Shown here piece after piece: positions 12,201 through 16,311 of a stretch of DNA of 16,311 nucleotides. Made by a program: the position numbers and the translations under genes. The notes under the pieces are model-generated. The model was not told the DNA's origin. It searched no databases and saw nothing but the letters and a program-made list of their open reading frames with translations. Source of the DNA: JBCCEV01 sp039030125 (GTDB lineage Bacteria; Pseudomonadota; Gammaproteobacteria; Ga0077536); the NCBI GenBank assembly GCA_039030125.1, contig JBCCEV010000099.1, positions 1 to 16,311 of the forward strand, written 5' to 3'. Each line of letters opens with the position of its first letter. Position 1 is the first letter of the stretch.

Positions 12201-14900
12201 CTAGTGCGCCTCGTCCCAATTGGCGCCCCATCCGCAGTCGACGGTAAGCGGAACCTTGATGTCGGCCGCCGCCGACATGATCTTGGCAATCGATTTTGAA
12301 ACCTGCTCAACATCACTGCGCGGAACCTCAAGAACAAGCTCATCATGAACCTGCATTATGAGGCGCGATTGGGGACTATTTTCGTTGAGCCACGCATCGA
12401 CGGCGAGCATTGCGCGCTTAATGATATCCGCCGCTGAGCCCTGCATAGGCGCATTGATTGCCGTGCGCTCTGCGTATTGCCGGCGCTGCGCGTTGCGCGC
12501 GTTAATTTCAGGGAGGTACAAGCGGCGACCGAAAATCGTTTCGACATAGCCTTGCGCGCGCGCCGTTTCACGAATGTCGTCCATATAATTTCTAACGCCG
12601 GGATAACGTTCGAAATATCGTTCGATATATTGCTGCGCCGCACTGCGCTCGATTTTAAGTTGGCGCGCCAAACCGAAAGCCGACATGCCATAAATCAATC
12701 CGAAGTTGATAGCCTTAGCGGCGCGACGCTCCTCCTCGCCAACTTCTTCGCCGGGCGCGGCGAACACCTCGGCAGCGGTTGCGCGATGCACATCCAATCC
12801 TTCATTAAACGCATTGACCAGAGCCTCATCTCCAGACAGGTGAGCCATGATCCGTAATTCGATCTGCGAATAATCAGCCGCCAGCAATAGATGGTTAGGG
12901 GGCGCGATAAACGCCTTGCGGATCCTGCGGCCTTGGGCCGTCCTGATCGGTATGTTTTGTAAATTGGGATCGGAGGAAGACAAGCGGCCCGTTGCGGCGA
13001 CAGCTTGGTGGTAGCTGGTGTGAACCCGCCCCGTCGCGTCGCTGACCTGTTGCGGCAATTTATCGGTGTAAGTGGATTTGAGCTTAGCGAGAGAGCGATG
13101 CTCAAGTATCAGACGTGGAAGCTCGTAGTCCTCGGCTAACTCTTGGAGGACTGCTTCGGAAGTTGAAGGTTGGCCTTTGGCCGTTTTCGATTTTACCGGC
13201 AATCCCTGTTTCTCAAAAAGGATGTGCTGGATCTGTTTTGGCGATCCCAAATTGAAAGTCTCACCAGCTTCCTCGAACGCGACCTTGGCAAGGGTGGTCA
13301 TTTCCTGCTCGAGTTCTTGCGAATGCTTGCCAAGAAGATCGGCATCGATTAAGACACCCGTGGTCTCCATTTTGGACAGTACCGGAATCAAAGGGACCTC
13401 GAGATCGTCAAGGATTTGTTTCAGGCTCCGCTTGTCGGCAAGACGACTTTGAAAGAACTCATGTAATCGTAGGCTTATATCCGCGTCTTCGGCGGCGTAG
13501 GGCGCAGCTTGCTCCAAGGGCACTTGATCGAAAGTGATCTGTTTCGCACCTTTGCCCGCGACATCTTCGAAATGCGTCGTGTTGTGGTCAAGATATTTCA
13601 ATGCAAGGCTATCGAGATCGTGACGGGACGCGGTGCTGTTCAGCACGTATGATTCCAACATCGAGTCCGCTTCAATACCGCCGAGCTTAACCCCGTGATT
13701 GAGAAGAACATTACGGTCGTATTTCAGGTGGTGACCAACCTTGCCCGGTTTGTCGGCTTCCAACAGCGGTTTGAGACGCTCAAGGCATTGATCAAAGTCC
13801 AATTGTTGCGGACAACCTGGATAATCGTGGGCAAGTGGTAAATAAGCGGCCGCGCCGGGAGCGACGGCAAAAGACATTCCGACTACTCGCGCCTCGGTGT
13901 AGAACAAACTGGTCGTTTCAGTATCGAACGCCATCTGGTCGGCGCCACTGAGCGTCTTTAGCCAACGATCGAAATCAGCCTCATTGAGAATGGTTTCGTA
14001 ATTATCAGCAGTAACGTCTTGCGGCGCGCTAACCGTAGCGTCGCCCTTGAGATCCTTTAGCCAGCTTGTGAACTCAAAATTCTGAAAGAGCTGACTAAGA
14101 CGCACTGGATCGGGTGTCGCGGGCCGCAGATGGGTTAGCGTCACGCCAAGATCGAGATCCTTAATGATCGTGACCAGCCTTTTGCTAAGCGGCAAATCTT
14201 CGAGGCTGGCCCGCAGATTTTCTCCGACTTTACCCTTGATTGCCTCAGCGTTGGCCACCAAAGCATCAAGAGAATCGTATTCTGTGAGCCATTTGACTGC
14301 CGTCTTGGGCCCCACTTTTGGCACTCCGGGGATGTTATCGACAGTGTCACCGACCAAGGTCAGATAATCGATAATTTGATTCGGCCGCACGCCGAACTTT
14401 TTCATCACCCCATCTGGCGTCAACAGGGAGTTGTCCATCGTGTTGATCAAGGTCACATCGTCATCAACGAGTTGGGCCATGTCTTTGTCGCCGGTTGAGA
14501 TGAGAACGCGATATCCAGCCGCAGTCGCGCGCGCGCTTAAGGTGCCAATCACGTCGTCGGCCTCGACGCCGTCGACCTGGACAAGCGGGAAGCCACTGGC
14601 CTCAATAAGCTCAAGGAGCGGCCCGACTTGGGAGGACAACTCCTCTGGCATCGACGGGCGATTCGCCTTGTACTGGGGATACCACTCGTTGCGGGTGGTC
14701 TTTCCTCTGGGATCAAAAACGACGGCGAGAAACTCGCTTGGATAATCCTCAACCAAGCGTCTCAACATCGCCAAAACCCCGTGCATCGCCCCAGTGGGCG
14801 CGCCTTCGCTGGTGGTCAAACTCGGCAGAGCATGGAAGGCCCGATAGAGATAGGACGACCCATCAACCATCACGAACAAAGGTTTTTCTTCTCGATCCAT
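12201..14900 (-). CDS. polA: DNA polymerase I
   Basis: Repair and Okazaki-fragment-maturation polymerase, 899 residues (E. coli 928). The N-terminal 5'-3' exonuclease (about 1-290) shows 'MVDGSSYLYRAFHALP' (11-26), 'VEADDVIGTL' and 'STGDKDMAQL' with the metal-binding acids, and 'NIPGVPKVGPKTA' as the helix-hairpin element. The 3'-5' proofreading domain has Asp326 and Glu328 in 'AFDTETTS', Asp395 in 'KYDRN' and 'EDADISLRLH' (471-480), so proofreading looks intact. The polymerase domain has motif A 'DYSQIELR' (676-683), motif B with Arg725, Lys729, Phe733 and Tyr737, and motif C 'VHDELVLEVP' (851-860, Asp853). The polymerase-domain residues align with E. coli at a constant offset of 29. The ATG at 14900 has no visible Shine-Dalgarno. 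It is divergent from the DUF2782 gene and followed on the same strand by hisA. Confidence 0.98.
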   Translation of the reverse strand: MDREEKPLFVMVDGSSYLYRAFHALPSLTTSEGAPTGAMHGVLAMLRRLVEDYPSEFLAVVFDPRGKTTRNEWYPQYKANRPSMPEELSSQVGPLLELIEASGFPLVQVDGVEADDVIGTLSARATAAGYRVLISTGDKDMAQLVDDDVTLINTMDNSLLTPDGVMKKFGVRPNQIIDYLTLVGDTVDNIPGVPKVGPKTAVKWLTEYDSLDALVANAEAIKGKVGENLRASLEDLPLSKRLVTIIKDLDLGVTLTHLRPATPDPVRLSQLFQNFEFTSWLKDLKGDATVSAPQDVTADNYETILNEADFDRWLKTLSGADQMAFDTETTSLFYTEARVVGMSFAVAPGAAAYLPLAHDYPGCPQQLDFDQCLERLKPLLEADKPGKVGHHLKYDRNVLLNHGVKLGGIEADSMLESYVLNSTASRHDLDSLALKYLDHNTTHFEDVAGKGAKQITFDQVPLEQAAPYAAEDADISLRLHEFFQSRLADKRSLKQILDDLEVPLIPVLSKMETTGVLIDADLLGKHSQELEQEMTTLAKVAFEEAGETFNLGSPKQIQHILFEKQGLPVKSKTAKGQPSTSEAVLQELAEDYELPRLILEHRSLAKLKSTYTDKLPQQVSDATGRVHTSYHQAVAATGRLSSSDPNLQNIPIRTAQGRRIRKAFIAPPNHLLLAADYSQIELRIMAHLSGDEALVNAFNEGLDVHRATAAEVFAAPGEEVGEEERRAAKAINFGLIYGMSAFGLARQLKIERSAAQQYIERYFERYPGVRNYMDDIRETARAQGYVETIFGRRLYLPEINARNAQRRQYAERTAINAPMQGSAADIIKRAMLAVDAWLNENSPQSRLIMQVHDELVLEVPRSDVEQVSKSIAKIMSAAADIKVPLTVDCGWGANWDEAH

Positions 14901-14981
14901 AGCGTGGTCGGCGTGAGATCTCGGCGGCTTGAAATGCTATCCTATTTAATCATCGCCGCTCTGCATTTGGGAATAAAAATA
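14901..14981. promoter_or_regulatory. Divergent polA/DUF2782 intergenic region
   Basis: Eighty-one bases between divergent start codons. The middle and right part is AT-rich (for example 14941-14950 and 14971-14983) and should hold promoters for both directions. Candidates such as TTGAAA at 14929-14934 do not pair well with a -10 at normal spacing, so I do not assign exact boxes. GGGA at about 14969-14972 is a weak ribosome site for the DUF2782 gene. Confidence 0.35.
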
Positions 14982-15311
14982 ATGTCCGCCGCGCTCCGCT
15001 TCGCCGTCATTCTCCTCGCCATCGCTTGGTCCGCGGTGCCGCATGCCGCTGACATACCGCCCCCACCAGAAGCAGTGCAAGAAGAACTTGAGGAACTCGA
15101 ACCGGAAGTCACGATCGTTCAAGAGAAAGATGCGACCTATGAGGAGTATCGAGTGAACGGCAAACTCTACATGGTGAAAGTAACCCCTAAGGTCGGCCCA
15201 GCGTATTTTTTCATTGATCGTGACGGCGACGGCTTGATGGAATCTCGAATGAACGACCTTGACCGTGGCTATGAAATCTCGGTTCCCCAATGGGTGATTT
15301 TTAGCTGGTAA
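14982..15311 (+). CDS. DUF2782 family periplasmic protein
   Basis: A 109-residue protein. The frame is open far upstream and offers earlier ATGs (14628 inside polA; 14934), but the ATG at 14982 gives a clean signal peptide: Arg6, hydrophobic 7-18, and cleavage near 'VPHAA' (19-23). The mature part begins with a Pro/Glu-rich segment ('DIPPPPE', then 'EELEELEPEVTI') and continues with the family core 'EEYRVNGKLYMVKVTPKVGP' (54-73), ending 'VPQWVIFSW'. It lies between divergent polA and thrB, a context also found in Pseudomonas, and thrB follows after 13 bases. No function is known to me. A short 'DRDGDG' loop (79-84) resembles the start of calcium-binding loops. Export to the periplasm is inferred from the N-terminus only. 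Confidence 0.85.
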   Translation: MSAALRFAVILLAIAWSAVPHAADIPPPPEAVQEELEELEPEVTIVQEKDATYEEYRVNGKLYMVKVTPKVGPAYFFIDRDGDGLMESRMNDLDRGYEISVPQWVIFSW

Positions 15312-15324
15312 GCGCGTCTTCGAC

Positions 15325-16272
15325 ATGGCTGTATTCACCGCCGTCGACTCACAGCAATTAGAAAAGTATCTCCGTGACTACGATATCGGCTCGCCGGTCG
15401 ATTTTGCGGGGATCCAGTCAGGAATTGAAAACAGCAACTATTTTCTGACGACTTCGGCCGGCGAGTTTGTGCTCACGCTGTTCGAAGCAACGCCACCTGA
15501 CGAGCTCCCTTTCTACATGGATTTGCTCGCATTTTTAGCCGCTCGCGGTCTACCCGTCGCAACGCCCGTGGCGCGAAGAGACTCGAGCTATCTGGGTGAG
15601 CTGTCTAAAAAACCCTCGGTAATCGTCTCGCGCCTAGCCGGACAAAGCGAGGTGCGACCAACGAGCGATCATTGCGCGCAGGTCGCCACCGTACTCGCCC
15701 AACTGCACGCTGTCGCCCAAGCGTTCTCGCTGGCAAGACATGACGATCGCGGCGCGATTTGGCGCACCAAGACAGCAACAAAAATACGGCCGTTGCTGAA
15801 CGGCACGCAAAACGAATCACTCGATCGGGAACTTCAAGCCTACGAACAATGGAATAAGCTGGCGCTGCCAGGCGGCGTAATTCACGCTGATCTTTTTCGA
15901 GATAATGTTTTGTTCGCTAACGGGACGCTGTCTGGACTGATCGATTTCTATTACGCTCACACGGGCGCCTTTATTTACGACCTGGCCATCAGCGTGATTG
16001 ATTGGAGCTTCGTCGCCGATGGTGCGTTTAGCGCGGAGAATGCCAAGACCATGGTCAGCCATTATCAGGCGCAGCGGGCATTGGAACCGGAAGAACGGAG
16101 CGCATGGTCGCTTGCGCTGCGCTCCGCCGCGCTACGATTTTGGCTCTCCCGTACGCACGATAAATTCTTCCCGCGGGCCGCCCGCTATGCCGAAACCAAA
16201 GATCCCGAGCCCTTCATGCGTCTAACCGACACGCTCGTGGACGGTAGCTCTGCGCTACTTAAGCTCGTTTAA
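15325..16272 (+). CDS. thrB: Homoserine kinase, APH-fold type
   Basis: It phosphorylates homoserine to O-phosphohomoserine, the penultimate step to threonine, which IlvA in this same window then deaminates. The 315-residue product is of the aminoglycoside-phosphotransferase-like class found in Pseudomonas and alphaproteobacteria, not the GHMP-kinase ThrB of enterics. The nucleotide loop region 'GIQSGIENSNYFL' (29-41), the strand 'EFVLTLFE' (47-54), the catalytic loop 'HADLFRDNVLF' (187-197: His187, Asp189, Asn194) and the metal-binding Asp207 in 'LIDFYYAH' are visible. The start ATG fits the family. It sits 13 bases behind the DUF2782 gene, probably on the same transcript. Other APH-like small-molecule kinases are possible, but length and the polA-DUF2782-thrB context make this assignment firm. 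Confidence 0.93.
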   Translation: MAVFTAVDSQQLEKYLRDYDIGSPVDFAGIQSGIENSNYFLTTSAGEFVLTLFEATPPDELPFYMDLLAFLAARGLPVATPVARRDSSYLGELSKKPSVIVSRLAGQSEVRPTSDHCAQVATVLAQLHAVAQAFSLARHDDRGAIWRTKTATKIRPLLNGTQNESLDRELQAYEQWNKLALPGGVIHADLFRDNVLFANGTLSGLIDFYYAHTGAFIYDLAISVIDWSFVADGAFSAENAKTMVSHYQAQRALEPEERSAWSLALRSAALRFWLSRTHDKFFPRAARYAETKDPEPFMRLTDTLVDGSSALLKLV

Positions 16273-16294
16273 CTGGGGCTAAAAAAACGCAGCC

Positions 16295-16311
16295 AAAAAA
16301 AAGCCCTCCAC
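16295..16311. terminator. Probable left half of a bidirectional terminator, cut by the window edge
   Basis: Eight A residues (16295-16302) followed by GCCCTCCAC at the last bases of the window, 22 bases past the thrB stop. This is what the left arm of an A-tract/stem/T-tract bidirectional terminator would look like. The matching GTGGAGGGC plus T-run would be just outside the window. A second A-run at 16281-16287 with GGCT/AGCC flanks is also present. Confidence 0.4.

Noticed and set aside
12185..12204. CGCTC/GAGCG inverted repeat just after the polA stop as a terminator
   Set aside because: Five-pair stem with a nine-base loop and no following T-run on the polA strand.
14628..14981. Long upstream extension of the DUF2782 frame into polA
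   Set aside because: It lies opposite polA coding sequence, has no family-like content, and would bury a clean signal peptide that begins at 14982.
16277..16294. GGCT-A7-CGC-AGCC as the thrB terminator
   Set aside because: The stem is four pairs and is followed by A, not T, on the plus strand; the A-tract fits better as part of a bidirectional terminator extending past the edge.
1..16311. Search for mobile elements, CRISPR repeats, tRNA or toxin-antitoxin pairs
   Set aside because: No long direct or inverted repeats, transposase frames, regularly spaced repeats or small gene pairs were seen; nearly every base belongs to a recognisable housekeeping gene.

Overview
The window is a gene-dense stretch of chromosome (about 600 of 16,311 bases are non-coding by my boundaries) from what looks like a non-enteric gammaproteobacterium. 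I base this on gene order: rpe-gph next to trp genes, ilvA divergent from rpiA, hisA-hisF-hisI-hisE followed by tatABC, and polA divergent from a DUF2782 gene plus an APH-fold thrB all resemble arrangements known from Pseudomonas and relatives. I could not assign a genus. Base composition and codon use look uniform. I see no mobile element, phage gene, tRNA, rRNA or CRISPR array.

Layout. (1) 1-1158: the tail of an alpha/beta hydrolase (+) converges on and overlaps a DUF3530 gene (-). (2) 1253-5023 (+): rpe, gph, trpG, trpD, trpC, a tight run joining the pentose phosphate pathway, 2-phosphoglycolate repair and tryptophan synthesis. trpE, which often sits between gph and trpG, is absent. (3) 5028-7628 (-): ilvA, a FucA-like class II aldolase and a VOC-fold protein, all overlapping in transcription order. 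(4) 7674-8333 (+): rpiA, divergent from ilvA. (5) 8330-12089 (-): hisA, hisF, hisI, hisE, tatA, tatB, tatC, combining late histidine synthesis with the complete twin-arginine translocase. hisH and hisB are not upstream; polA lies there instead. (6) 12201-14900 (-): polA with all three activities apparently intact. (7) 14982-16272 (+): a secreted DUF2782 protein and thrB. The right edge seems to cut through a bidirectional terminator.

Together the genes describe a cell able to carry out steps of Trp, His, Ile and Thr synthesis, with both pentose-phosphate isomerising enzymes (Rpe, RpiA), a Tat exporter and Pol I. Most is ordinary housekeeping. Nothing in it is clearly a new system. The part least explained by known biology is the ilvA-aldolase-VOC operon, where two enzymes of unknown substrate are translationally coupled to threonine deaminase. 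The missing trpE and hisBH, and the DxDxDG loop in the DUF2782 protein, are secondary points of interest.
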